Positions 1-9,145 of a DNA stretch of 44,848 nt are shown one piece after another. This stretch comes from Clostridiaceae bacterium. GTDB taxonomy: Bacteria; Bacillota; Clostridia; Saccharofermentanales; UBA5734. A program made the position numbers and the translations under genes. The DNA is taken from the NCBI GenBank assembly GCA_012523135.1, contig JAAYJD010000230.1, positions 1 through 44,848 of the forward strand. The letters run 5' to 3'. The notes beneath the pieces are model-generated. The model was not told where the DNA came from, searched no databases, and saw nothing but the letters and a program-made list of their open reading frames with translations. The stretch's first letter is position 1. Each line of letters begins with the position of its first letter.

Positions 1-1
1 C

Positions 2-544
2 CTGGTGACGCTGGGCGCGGTGCGGGCCGCCGCGCGCGTCTTCCCCGATCTGCACATGATCCACCTGGATGCCCACGCCGACCTGCGCGACAGCTACCAG
101 GACGAGAAGCTGTCCCATGCGACCGTGATGCGGCGCTGCTGGGAACTGGTCGGCGACGGGCGCATCCACCAGTTCGGCATCCGTTCGGGCGATCGCGAGG
201 AGATCGCCTGGGCAAAGACGCATGTCCGGACGCGCTTTTTCGACCTGGCAGGTCTTGGCGACACGATACGCCAGCTGGCCGGCCAGCCGGTTTACCTGAC
301 AATCGACCTGGATGTGCTCGACCCCGCCGTCTTCCCGGGAACCGGGACGCCGGAAGCAGGCGGGCTGTCCTTCATGGACCTGCTGGGGGCCATCCGCCAA
401 ACAGGTTCACTCAATATGGTCGCCTGCGACCTCAACGAACTGTCGCCGCCGCTCGATCCCAGCGGGATCGCGACGGCGACCGCCCTCAAGACCATGCGCG
501 AGCTGCTGCTGGCCGTCCTGTCCGGACGGACGCGGCGGCTCTAG
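2..544 (+). CDS. speB: Agmatinase/arginase (ureohydrolase) family protein, 5' truncated
   Basis: Ureohydrolase motifs HLDAHADLRD and TIDLDVLDPAVFPGTGTPEAGG; frame open to the window edge; followed by polyamine genes. Confidence 0.9.
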   Translation: MVTLGAVRAAARVFPDLHMIHLDAHADLRDSYQDEKLSHATVMRRCWELVGDGRIHQFGIRSGDREEIAWAKTHVRTRFFDLAGLGDTIRQLAGQPVYLTIDLDVLDPAVFPGTGTPEAGGLSFMDLLGAIRQTGSLNMVACDLNELSPPLDPSGIATATALKTMRELLLAVLSGRTRRL

Positions 545-564
545 ACAAAACCAGGAGGTGCCCC

Positions 565-1764
565 ATGGGAAAAGCATTGATCACCGGCTGCGGCGGTGTC
601 GCCAGCGTGGCCATCCACAAATGCTGCCAGAACAGCGATGTCTTTTCTGAGATCCTGATCGCCAGCCGGACTGTCGCCAAGTGCGACACCTTGAAGGCGA
701 AGCTGTCCGGCGGTGAGACCGTCATCCACACGGCCCAGGTCGACGCCGACGACACGGCACAGATGATCGCCCTGATCGAGTCTTTCAAGCCGGACGTGGT
801 GCTCAATTTAGCCCTGCCTTACCAGGACCTGACGATTATGGAGGCCTGCCTGGCGACCCGGACGCCGTATGTCGACACGGCCAACTACGAACCGCGCGAC
901 ACGGCCAAGTTCGAATACAGCTGTCAGTGGGCCTACCACGACCGGTTTAAAGCAGCCGGCATCACGGCCCTGCTTGGCAGCGGCTTCGACCCCGGCGTGA
1001 CCGGTGTCTTTTCCGCCTACGCGCTCAAACACCATTTCGACGAGATTCACGAGATCGACATCCTGGACGCCAACGGCGGCGACCACGGCTATCCGTTCGC
1101 GACCAACTTCAACCCGGAGATCAACATCCGCGAAGTGACCGCCAAGGGCAGCTACTGGGAGAATGGCCAGTGGATCGAGACCGAGCCGATGGAGATCAAG
1201 CGCACTTATGATTTCAAAGGCATCGGGCCAAAGGACATGTATCTGCTCCACCACGAGGAACTGGAGTCGCTGGCTAAAAACATTCCCGGCATCCGGCGCA
1301 TCCGCTTCTTCATGACTTTCGGACAGAGCTACCTGACCCATCTCAAGTGCCTGGAGAACGTCGGTATGACCTCGATCGAGCCGGTCATGTACGAGGGGCG
1401 GCCGATCATCCCGCTCCAGTTCCTCAAGGCCGTCTTGCCCGATCCGGCCAGCCTCGGCCCGCGCACGGTCGGCAAGACCAACATCGGCTGCATCTTCATG
1501 GGCGTCAAGGACGGCAAGCCCAAGACCTATTACCTCTATAACATCTGCGACCACCAGGCGAGCTACCGCGAGGTCGGCTCTCAGGCGATTTCCTACACCA
1601 CCGGCGTACCGGCGATGATCGGGGCCATGCTGGTCATGACCGGCGCCTGGTCCCGCCCCGGCGTCTGCAACGTCGAGCAGTTCGATCCGGATCCCTTCAT
1701 GGAGGCCCTCAACCGCTGGGGCCTGCCCTGGCAGGAAGATTTCAATCCTGTACTGGTGGACTGA
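565..1764 (+). CDS. Saccharopine dehydrogenase family; carboxynorspermidine/carboxyspermidine dehydrogenase
   Basis: N-terminal Rossmann motif ALITGCGGVASVAIHKC, saccharopine-DH-like body; immediately upstream of a nspC-like decarboxylase; SD aggaggtg. Confidence 0.88.
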   Translation: MGKALITGCGGVASVAIHKCCQNSDVFSEILIASRTVAKCDTLKAKLSGGETVIHTAQVDADDTAQMIALIESFKPDVVLNLALPYQDLTIMEACLATRTPYVDTANYEPRDTAKFEYSCQWAYHDRFKAAGITALLGSGFDPGVTGVFSAYALKHHFDEIHEIDILDANGGDHGYPFATNFNPEINIREVTAKGSYWENGQWIETEPMEIKRTYDFKGIGPKDMYLLHHEELESLAKNIPGIRRIRFFMTFGQSYLTHLKCLENVGMTSIEPVMYEGRPIIPLQFLKAVLPDPASLGPRTVGKTNIGCIFMGVKDGKPKTYYLYNICDHQASYREVGSQAISYTTGVPAMIGAMLVMTGAWSRPGVCNVEQFDPDPFMEALNRWGLPWQEDFNPVLVD

Positions 1765-1765
1765 G

Positions 1766-2905
1766 ATGCCGAAGCTGCCTGATCTGACCGGCGTCGCCAC
1801 CCCCTGCATCGTCGTCGACGAGGGGATACTGGAAGAAAGCCTGACCTTGCTGCGCCAGGTTGCCGACCGGGCCGGCTGCAAGATCCTGCTGGCCCAGAAA
1901 GCCTTCTCGATGTTCGCCGTCTATCCGCTGATCGCACGTTACCTCGACGGGACGACGGCCAGCGGCCTCTACGAGGCCCGGCTGGGCTACGAGCACTTCG
2001 GCAAGGAGACCCACGTCTTTTCGCCGGCCTACACCGACGCGGCGTTCGACGAAATCCTGGCGGTCGCCGACCACCTGGTTTTCAACTCGTTTGGCCAGTG
2101 GCAGCATTTCCGCGCGCGTGCCCTGGCAGCCGGCAAGGTCTGCGGGCTGCGCGTCAACCCGGAAAAGCCGACCCAGGCGCACAGCCTCTACGACCCCTGC
2201 GTGCCGGGCTCCCGCCTGGGCGAGATCCAGTCCGAGTTCCGCCCGGACCTGCTCGAGGGTCTGAGCGGCCTGCACCTGCATTGCCTCTGCGAGCAGGACG
2301 CGGACGCCCTGGCCGAGATCCTGCCGGTCTTCGAGGACCGCTTCGGCCGCTACCTGGACAAGATGTCCTGGGTCAATTTCGGCGGCGGGCACCATATTAC
2401 GCGGCCAGGCTACAACATAGAGCGTCTGGTCGGCCTGCTCATTGATTTCAAAGCGCGCCATCCGCAGCTTGGCATCTACCTCGAGCCCGGCGAGGCGATC
2501 GCGCTCAACGCCGGCTACCTGGTCGCCCAGGTTGTCGACATCGTCCACAACACGCTACCGATCGCCATCCTTGACACCTCGGCCACCTGCCATATGCCAG
2601 ACGTACTTGAGATGCCCTACCGTCCGAACGTCATAACGTCCGGTCAACCCGGCGAAAAGGCTTGGACTTGCCGTCTGGGCGGCCCGACCTGTCTGGCGGG
2701 CGATGTCATCGGCGACTACTCGTTCGACCGTCCGCTGGAACCGGGCGACCGGCTCATCTTCTGCGACATGGCCATCTACACGATGGTCAAGAGCAACACC
2801 TTCAACGGCATGAAGCTGCCGGATATCCTGCTCTGGCATAAGGACGGGACGCTCCAGCTGATGCGCGCCTTCGGCTACGAGGATTTCAAAAACCGCCTCT
2901 CCTGA
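1766..2905 (+). CDS. nspC: Carboxynorspermidine/carboxyspermidine decarboxylase (PLP, alanine-racemase fold)
   Basis: PLP-lysine region ILLAQKAFSMF, GGGHHITRPGYN and EPGEAIALNAGYLVAQVVDI motifs; 1-bp gap to the dehydrogenase. Confidence 0.9.
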   Translation: MPKLPDLTGVATPCIVVDEGILEESLTLLRQVADRAGCKILLAQKAFSMFAVYPLIARYLDGTTASGLYEARLGYEHFGKETHVFSPAYTDAAFDEILAVADHLVFNSFGQWQHFRARALAAGKVCGLRVNPEKPTQAHSLYDPCVPGSRLGEIQSEFRPDLLEGLSGLHLHCLCEQDADALAEILPVFEDRFGRYLDKMSWVNFGGGHHITRPGYNIERLVGLLIDFKARHPQLGIYLEPGEAIALNAGYLVAQVVDIVHNTLPIAILDTSATCHMPDVLEMPYRPNVITSGQPGEKAWTCRLGGPTCLAGDVIGDYSFDRPLEPGDRLIFCDMAIYTMVKSNTFNGMKLPDILLWHKDGTLQLMRAFGYEDFKNRLS

Positions 2906-3019
2906 CGGCCCATTTGGTAACCATAGTTCCTGTGCTGTCACCCGGTCCGGGTTACACTGGCCGTGATGACCAAGCCAGCCTGGTTGCCAGGCTGAATGCA
3001 GACGCAGAGGTGATGGACC

Positions 3020-3271
3020 TTGAACTGGCTGTCCTGGATTGTCGTTGGCGGCATCGCCGGCTGGATCGCCAGCCTGCTGACCCGCAGCAACGCCCGCATG
3101 GGCCTGCTGGCCAATATTATTGTCGGCATCGTCGGCGGCTTGCTGGGCGGATTTCTGATGGACCTGATCGGCGCCTCGGGTGTGACTGGCTTCAACTTGT
3201 GGAGTCTTTTGGTCTCGGTTATCGGGGCGACCGTATTGCTCTGGATCATCAACCTGATCCGTAAAAGATAG
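3020..3271 (+). CDS. GlsB/YeaQ/YmgE family small membrane protein (TTG start)
   Basis: 83 aa, Gly-rich transmembrane segments MNWLSWIVVGGIAGWIASLL...ANIIVGIVGGLLGGFL typical of the family. Confidence 0.8.
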   Translation: MNWLSWIVVGGIAGWIASLLTRSNARMGLLANIIVGIVGGLLGGFLMDLIGASGVTGFNLWSLLVSVIGATVLLWIINLIRKR

Positions 3272-3284
3272 GAGCGTGAATGGT

Positions 3285-4043
3285 ATGCTCATGAGCATGA
3301 AGGACATGAAGGGTCACGTGATCGTGGCCCGTGACGGAGATATCGGCAAAGTTAACGATTTTTATTTTGACGACGACCAGTGGACGGTGCGTTACCTGGT
3401 CGACAAAACCGGTTTCCTGGGCCGCCAGGTCCTGGTTGCGCCGGTCGCGATCTCGGAGATCAACAACGACCAGGAGATGATCCGGGTTAACCTGACCCGG
3501 CAGCAGGTTGCGGACAGCCCGCCCCTGGACCGCGAAAAACCGCTGTCGCGCGATTTGGAAGAGAAGATCATCGAACACTACCGCTGGCCGGCGTACCTGG
3601 GCGGGGCCGATTCGCTGTCCGAAGCCGGCTACACGCAGTCTGCCGCGCCGCATCCGCTCAGCTGGGGCATGAAGCGCTCGATTGTGCGCGATCCGGACTA
3701 CGAAGGACCCAACCTGCACAGCAGCGTCAACGTGCTCGGGTACCGGATTGCCACCAACAACGGCGACCTCGGCGCAGTGGAAGACCTGCTGGTCGACGAC
3801 AAGAGCTGGGAAATCCGCTATTTGCTGATCGAGACGAAAAAAGGCATGAACGCCAAGAAGATCCTGATCGATCCCGAGTGGATCGACTGGATCAGCTGGA
3901 AGCAGAAACGGGTGTCGGTCAGCATGGACCGCGAAAAAATCCAGGGCTGCCCGAATTTCGACATGAGCATCCCGATCCCGCGTGAGTACGAGAAACTGCT
4001 CTACGAGCATTATGAGTGCAAAGCTTACTGGGACCGGCAATAG
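3285..4043 (+). CDS. PRC-barrel domain protein (two PRC-barrel-like repeats)
   Basis: Repeated pattern GHVIVARDGDIGKVNDFYFDDDQWTVRYLVDKTG / GYRIATNNGDLGAVEDLLVDDKSWEIRYLLIETK; ATG at 3285 chosen over GTG at 3276 because of SD spacing. Confidence 0.8.
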   Translation: MLMSMKDMKGHVIVARDGDIGKVNDFYFDDDQWTVRYLVDKTGFLGRQVLVAPVAISEINNDQEMIRVNLTRQQVADSPPLDREKPLSRDLEEKIIEHYRWPAYLGGADSLSEAGYTQSAAPHPLSWGMKRSIVRDPDYEGPNLHSSVNVLGYRIATNNGDLGAVEDLLVDDKSWEIRYLLIETKKGMNAKKILIDPEWIDWISWKQKRVSVSMDREKIQGCPNFDMSIPIPREYEKLLYEHYECKAYWDRQ

Positions 4044-4051
4044 ACAAGCCT

Positions 4052-4079
4052 GCCGGTCTGCGGAAAACCGCAGACCGGC
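4052..4079 (+). terminator. Perfect 12-bp hairpin after the PRC-barrel gene (GCCGGTCTGCGG-AAAA-CCGCAGACCGGC)
   Basis: Read directly; lacks a strong T-tract, so it may be a weak terminator or a stabilising hairpin. Confidence 0.5.
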
Positions 4080-4184
4080 TAAGGGACTGTTAAGAAATGA
4101 GTTGCTTTTTTCTCCGAGAGATGGACAAGTCTGGTTAACCTCTCGGAGCACCTAGTGAGCAATTTATTGATGTGCAGTCCCTAA
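4080..4184. mobile_element. Putative MITE-like imperfect inverted-repeat element (~105 bp)
   Basis: Ends T[A/T]AGGGACTG...TTGC in inverted orientation (18/26 matches by eye) with an inner 9-bp perfect inverted repeat CTCCGAGAG/CTCTCGGAG. Confidence 0.4.
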
Positions 4185-4204
4185 CCAGGGAAGGAAACCA
4201 GGCT

Positions 4205-5422
4205 TTGGACCGCGTCATCTTTCTGGTTGACATGAACGCGTTTTACATTACCTGCGAGACGACGCGCAACCCCGATCTGGCCGGCCGCCCCGCGGCGGTG
4301 GCCGGCGATCCCAAGCGGCGCTCGGGGATTATTCTGGCTGCCAACTACCCGGCGCGAGCCTTTGGCGTTCGCACCGCCATGGTTTTGCGCGACGCGCTGC
4401 GGCTTTGTCCGCAGCTGGCGCTGGTGCCGCCCGACCATCCCTTCTACGAACAAAAATCGGCCCAGGTCATGGCGCTCCTGGGTGGCTACACGCCGCTTCT
4501 GGAACAAAACAGCATCGACGAAGCCTGGCTGGACATGACCGGCTGCGAACGGCTTTTTGGCTCACCTCTGGCTGTCGCGCGCCAGATTATGGACCGGATC
4601 AAAAGCGAGCTCGGTTTGTGGTGCTCGATCGGCATCGCACCCAACAAGTTTCTGGCCAAGATGGCCTCGGAAATGAAAAAACCGCTCGGCATCACCTGCC
4701 TGGACCTCCCCGATCTGCCGGAACGCTACTGGCCGCTTGAGGTCCGTTCCCTCTACGGGGTCGGCGCGAGCACGGCAGACAAGCTGGTCGGGATGGGCGT
4801 CACGACGATCGGGGATCTGGCCCGGCTCGATCCCGCCTTCTTGGCCGCGCGCTTTGGCCGCCAGGGCCAGGCCCTGCATGACCATGCCTGGGGCCGGGAC
4901 GACGCTCCGGTGACGCCGCACGAACCCGACGAAGCCAAGTCGATCGGCCGGTCGACGAACCTCAGCCGTGACCTGACCGATCTGGACGAAGCCTGCCGGA
5001 TCCTGTTGGTGCTGACCGACGATGTGGCGGCCTCGATGCGCCGGCACAACAAGCGCGGCGCAACCGTACAGATCACGCTCAAGTTTCACGATTTTTCCGT
5101 GATCACCCGACAGGGACGCATCCCGCCGACCTGTTCGACCCGCGAGATCTACGGCCAGGCCTGCCATCTCCTGGAACAGCATTGGGACCAAAAGACGCCG
5201 GTTCGCCTGATCGGGGTCAGCATGAGCGGATTCGCGCACGACCTTGGCGACCAGCTGCCGCTCTTTGAACTGGAAGGCGCGGCCGTGGTGCCCGACCGCT
5301 CCGGCAAGCAGGATAAGCTGGACAAGGCGATCGACGATGTGCGCAGCCGTTTCGGCAGCGCCAGCGTGACCTACGGCAAGCTGGTCGAGGACAAGCGCCG
5401 GCACCAGGAACCGCCGGATTGA
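4205..5422 (+). CDS. dinB: Y-family DNA polymerase (DNA polymerase IV-like)
   Basis: VDMNAFYITCE, NSIDEAWLDMTG, SIGIAPNKFLAKMASEMKKPLGI, GVGASTADKLVGMGVTTIGDLA motifs. Start may be TTG 4205 or GTG 4172. Confidence 0.9.
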   Translation: MDRVIFLVDMNAFYITCETTRNPDLAGRPAAVAGDPKRRSGIILAANYPARAFGVRTAMVLRDALRLCPQLALVPPDHPFYEQKSAQVMALLGGYTPLLEQNSIDEAWLDMTGCERLFGSPLAVARQIMDRIKSELGLWCSIGIAPNKFLAKMASEMKKPLGITCLDLPDLPERYWPLEVRSLYGVGASTADKLVGMGVTTIGDLARLDPAFLAARFGRQGQALHDHAWGRDDAPVTPHEPDEAKSIGRSTNLSRDLTDLDEACRILLVLTDDVAASMRRHNKRGATVQITLKFHDFSVITRQGRIPPTCSTREIYGQACHLLEQHWDQKTPVRLIGVSMSGFAHDLGDQLPLFELEGAAVVPDRSGKQDKLDKAIDDVRSRFGSASVTYGKLVEDKRRHQEPPD

Positions 5423-5447
5423 GCCATCGTCAAAACCTTCCCGGCCG

Positions 5448-5456
5448 TGCTATAAT
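5448..5456 (+). promoter_or_regulatory. Extended -10 promoter (TGC-TATAAT) upstream of the SGNH hydrolase gene
   Basis: tgcTATAAT in the 69-bp gap before 5492. Confidence 0.5.
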
Positions 5457-5491
5457 ACGTTCAGCCGCACCCCGGCGGCGGGGGAGGACCC

Positions 5492-6565
5492 ATGAAGCTT
5501 GTATCCGAGCAGATGTCCGATTTGGTCCGCAACAGCCTGAGCCATCGCACCGATGAGGATGGTTATGTCACCTGGCTGCGCTTCAGCGAAGCGCAGCTCC
5601 AGTTCTATGCCCGCGATTCCTTTTTCAGCCTGATGAGCCAGTGCTCGTCAGGCGTCTGTTTCGATTTCGAGACCACCGGCCACGAACTGACCCTCGACTG
5701 CCGCACCGCCGACCTGAACCGCAAGGTGCTGGCCCAGATCAAGGGCGAGCTGACTTTCGGCGAGATCTTGCAAAAGCTGGGCGAAACCGTGCGTAAAGTC
5801 AACCAGGCCGGCAGCCGGCTTGACATCATCCAGCATTTCGACCTGTATGTCGACGGCCACTACACCGATGCCGTTCGGCTCGGCGACGGCCCGATCTCCT
5901 TTTGCCTCAACAACCCGGAACATAACTGGCGCCATGTCCGGATCTGGCTGCCGCTCTACAAGCCGCTGGCGATCAGCAACATCGAGACCGACGGCGAACT
6001 GACCGCGGTGCCGGCCAACCGGCCGCGTTTGCTTGCCCTGGGCGACTCGATCACGCAGGGCTTTGTTGCCGGCAGACCCTCATTCTGCTATGCCGCCCAG
6101 TTGGCCGAGCTGCTCGACTACGACGCCCTCAACCAGGGCATCGGCAACATCACACACGACGCGGCGATCCTGACCGATTGGGATCAGCTGCCCGCGCCGG
6201 ACCTGGTGACGGTCGCCTATGGCACCAACGACTGGCACAGCGGCAAGGTGCTCGATGAAATCAAGACCAGCATCCAGCTCTTTTACCGCCGTCTGAACGA
6301 GGTGTTTCCGGATGTGCCGGTCGTTGTGCTGACGCCGATCTGGCGCGAAGACCTGGAAACGGCGCAGCCGTGCGGGACGTTCGCAGACCTGATCGACGCG
6401 ATCTGCCAGGTCGCGTCCGCCTACCCCCAGGTGCACCTGGTCGACGGGCTGGCCGTTTCGCCGCATTACGCCGCGCTGTACTCAGACGGCTGGCTGCATC
6501 CGAACATCGGCGGCTTTTCCTACCTGGCACCGCGCCTGTACCGGGCGATCAAGGACTGGATCTGA
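5492..6565 (+). CDS. SGNH/GDSL-type hydrolase with N-terminal accessory domain
   Basis: Block I LLALGDSITQGF, block III VTVAYGTNDW, C-terminal DGWLHPN. Confidence 0.85.
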   Translation: MKLVSEQMSDLVRNSLSHRTDEDGYVTWLRFSEAQLQFYARDSFFSLMSQCSSGVCFDFETTGHELTLDCRTADLNRKVLAQIKGELTFGEILQKLGETVRKVNQAGSRLDIIQHFDLYVDGHYTDAVRLGDGPISFCLNNPEHNWRHVRIWLPLYKPLAISNIETDGELTAVPANRPRLLALGDSITQGFVAGRPSFCYAAQLAELLDYDALNQGIGNITHDAAILTDWDQLPAPDLVTVAYGTNDWHSGKVLDEIKTSIQLFYRRLNEVFPDVPVVVLTPIWREDLETAQPCGTFADLIDAICQVASAYPQVHLVDGLAVSPHYAALYSDGWLHPNIGGFSYLAPRLYRAIKDWI

Positions 6566-7715
6566 GCTCGCTGCGCGAGAGCAGCCGCAGCTGGCGGTCG
6601 TTGCCGAATCCGATTACGTCATAGATGAAGAGGATTTCATCGATCGCCGCGTCCCGGGCGTAGGCGGCCAGGTTGTCCTGGAAGAAACGCAGATCGACGA
6701 CATGGATGGCGTCAAAATCGCGCAGCAGGAACGGGATCAGGCTATTGGCGAAGGAGTTCTTGACCACGAGCAGGCTGCGCGCGGGCCCGCCGGGGTCTGT
6801 TTTTTCGTTTTCAATCACCAGCAGCGGCTGGTTGCCGCCGAGAAAGTAGCCGTACTGGTCGCGCTTTTCCAGGTATTCCGGGTGGTATAGGCTGGAGCGG
6901 GTTTCCCCGGCGGCGACATCATGCACGCGGACAGGAACCGGCGTCACCGGCCAGATGGCCTCGATGGCATCCGGCGGCAGGCGATAAAGGCCGGCGCGCG
7001 CCCAGGAAGTGCCGTAAAAATTCTTCGAGACGATTTGGCGCGTGTAGGCGTCCGGATCCGCTGCCGGTCTGCCGGTCTGGCGCAGCCAGCTGTCCCAGGC
7101 GTAATAGGCCCCGCGCATCGTCCAGTGGTGGTCGGTGCAAAAATAGATCGGCTCATCGGCCTTTTCGGCCAGGTCATCCAGCACATCGACCAGCTGGACC
7201 TGGCCGGCCAGCAGCTGTTCCACCTGGCGGATGAACGCGGCCTGGTCGTCGCTGACCGCCAGGGCGGGCAGCTTGTCCGGATAGACGGCGGCCGACGTCG
7301 GCGCGAGCAGCAGCGAGACGGGCAAATCCGGCAGCAGGCTTTGCAGGTGCCTGATCCCGGCGATCGTCTCGTCCAGCGCCGCCCCGCCGGGCTTGGTGAA
7401 GCGCTGCAGCAGGACCTGGTCGCGGCCAAAATAGATGCCCCGGTTTTCGCGTTTGCCGATCAAACGGAGCAGTTCGGTCTTGGCGCCGACCCAGTTGTCG
7501 CGGCCGGCGATCTGGTCCGCCATCCAGCTTTCCAGTTTTCGTCCATAGTCGCCGCTGAGCAAAGCCGGCCAGCTGAACACCGGGCGCTCCTCCAGATAGC
7601 GGTTCTCCAGCTCGGAAAAGGCCAGGTCCGGCCGCACCAGCAGGTCCAGGCCGAGCAAGGCCAGGTAGGCGCAAAAGACGATGATGACAATTTTCATGCC
7701 GGTGCCGCTTGGCAT
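6549..7715 (-). CDS. DHHW/AlgX-DltD-like extracytoplasmic protein
   Basis: N-terminal membrane anchor then FSELENRYLEERPVFSWPALLSGDYGRKLESWMADQIAGRDNWV; CTDHHWTMRGAYYAW (DHHW motif); SD AGGAGG before ATG at 7715. Confidence 0.85.
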   Translation of the reverse strand: MPSGTGMKIVIIVFCAYLALLGLDLLVRPDLAFSELENRYLEERPVFSWPALLSGDYGRKLESWMADQIAGRDNWVGAKTELLRLIGKRENRGIYFGRDQVLLQRFTKPGGAALDETIAGIRHLQSLLPDLPVSLLLAPTSAAVYPDKLPALAVSDDQAAFIRQVEQLLAGQVQLVDVLDDLAEKADEPIYFCTDHHWTMRGAYYAWDSWLRQTGRPAADPDAYTRQIVSKNFYGTSWARAGLYRLPPDAIEAIWPVTPVPVRVHDVAAGETRSSLYHPEYLEKRDQYGYFLGGNQPLLVIENEKTDPGGPARSLLVVKNSFANSLIPFLLRDFDAIHVVDLRFFQDNLAAYARDAAIDEILFIYDVIGFGNDRQLRLLSRSELRSSP

Positions 7716-7723
7716 ACAGCCTC

Positions 7724-9130
7724 CTAAAAACGGAAATACAAAAACGGATTGAAGCTCATCTCGACCAGCCAGCCGGTCGACAGGAGCAGGACCAGGGCCA
7801 GCCAGGCCGGGCGCAGCCAGCCTTCCCAGCGCCGGTCCAATCCGGCGGCGAGCCGCTGCGGCCATCGGGCGCAGATCGCGACCTGCAGCGCGAGCAGGAC
7901 ACCATAGGCGGAAAGATCATAGAGCGCCTGCGCGTCGGCCAGGCTTTGACCGCTAAGTCCGGTCAGCAGGCGCAGGTAGTGCCCGATGTCCGCCAGGCTG
8001 TCCAAGGCGAAGATCACCCAGCCGGCCAGGACAACCAGCAAGGTATAGGCATGGCGCAGCGGCCGCCACAGCCGGTTCAGCCAGCGCCCCAGCCCGGCTT
8101 TCTCCAGGCCGATCCAAAGACCGAAATAGAGCCCCCAGGCGACAAAGTTCCAGCTGGCTCCGTGCCAGAGGCCGGTCAGGAACCAGACGACCAGCAGGTT
8201 GAACCAGGTTCGGGCGGCGCTGCCGCGGCTGCCGCCCAGCGGGATGTACACATAGTCGCGAAACCAGCTGCCCAGCGAGATGTGCCAGCGGCGCCAGAAG
8301 TCGCTGATGCTGTCCGCCCGGTAGGGCTGATTGAAATTTTCCTCGAAGCCAAAGCCGAACAGGCGGCCCAGGCCGATGGCCATGTCCGAATAGCCGCTGA
8401 AGTCGAAATAGATCTGGAAGGCGAAGGCCAGGATGCCCAGCCAGGCGCCGAGCACCGAGAGGTCGGCGAGCGGCGTGTCCCGGACCGTTTGCCAGAGCTG
8501 GCCGATCGTGTTGGCCAACAACACTTTCTTGCCCAGGCCGAGGATCAGGCGCTGCAGGCCGGCGGTGATCTGGGGGACCGTTTCCCGGCGCCCCTCCAGT
8601 TGGTCGGCCACCGTGCGGTAGCGCACGATCGGGCCGGCGATCAGCTGGGGGAACAGGCTGACATAGGTGGCGAAGGCCAAGAGGTTTCTCTGCACCGGGA
8701 CGCGGTCACGGAAGACGTCGATCGTGTAGGACATCGTCTGGAACGTGTAGAAGGAAATGCCGATCGGCAGAGCCAGCTCGAGCGGCTCCAGGGGCAGGCC
8801 GGTCAGATCGCGCAGCGTCGTTGTGATCAGGCCGGCATACTTGAAGACACCCAGCAGGCCCAGGTTGATGGCTACAGAGGAGACGAGCAGAAGCCGCGCC
8901 AGGCGCGGCCGCGACCGGAAGCGTCCGATCAGGCGGCCGTGCCCGTAGTCCACGAGCGTGGAGAAAACCATTAAAATGATGTAGACCGGTTCGCCCCAGG
9001 CGTAGAAGACGAGGCTGAACAGCAGCAGGACCAGGTTGCGCATGTGCCGGAAGCGCTGCGGCACCGCAAAGTAGGCGCCCAGGCAAAGCGGCAGGAAGAA
9101 GAGCAGGAAAGTCAGGCTGCTGAACACCAT
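7724..9130 (-). CDS. MBOAT family O-acyltransferase (AlgI-like)
   Basis: MVFSSLTFLLFFLPLCLGAYF, PIGISFYTFQTMSYTIDVFR, DFWRRWHISLGSWFRDYVYIPLGGSR, GLWHGASWNFVAWGLYFG. Confidence 0.93.
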   Translation of the reverse strand: MVFSSLTFLLFFLPLCLGAYFAVPQRFRHMRNLVLLLFSLVFYAWGEPVYIILMVFSTLVDYGHGRLIGRFRSRPRLARLLLVSSVAINLGLLGVFKYAGLITTTLRDLTGLPLEPLELALPIGISFYTFQTMSYTIDVFRDRVPVQRNLLAFATYVSLFPQLIAGPIVRYRTVADQLEGRRETVPQITAGLQRLILGLGKKVLLANTIGQLWQTVRDTPLADLSVLGAWLGILAFAFQIYFDFSGYSDMAIGLGRLFGFGFEENFNQPYRADSISDFWRRWHISLGSWFRDYVYIPLGGSRGSAARTWFNLLVVWFLTGLWHGASWNFVAWGLYFGLWIGLEKAGLGRWLNRLWRPLRHAYTLLVVLAGWVIFALDSLADIGHYLRLLTGLSGQSLADAQALYDLSAYGVLLALQVAICARWPQRLAAGLDRRWEGWLRPAWLALVLLLSTGWLVEMSFNPFLYFRF

Positions 9131-9145
9131 GGCGCGACAACGCCG

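Noticed and set aside
808-1881. 357-aa minus-strand ORF
   Set aside because: Antisense to the carboxynorspermidine dehydrogenase gene; no recognisable motif.
7709-8974. 421-aa plus-strand ORF opposite the MBOAT gene
   Set aside because: Gln/Ala/Pro-rich shadow of the MBOAT coding frame on the minus strand.
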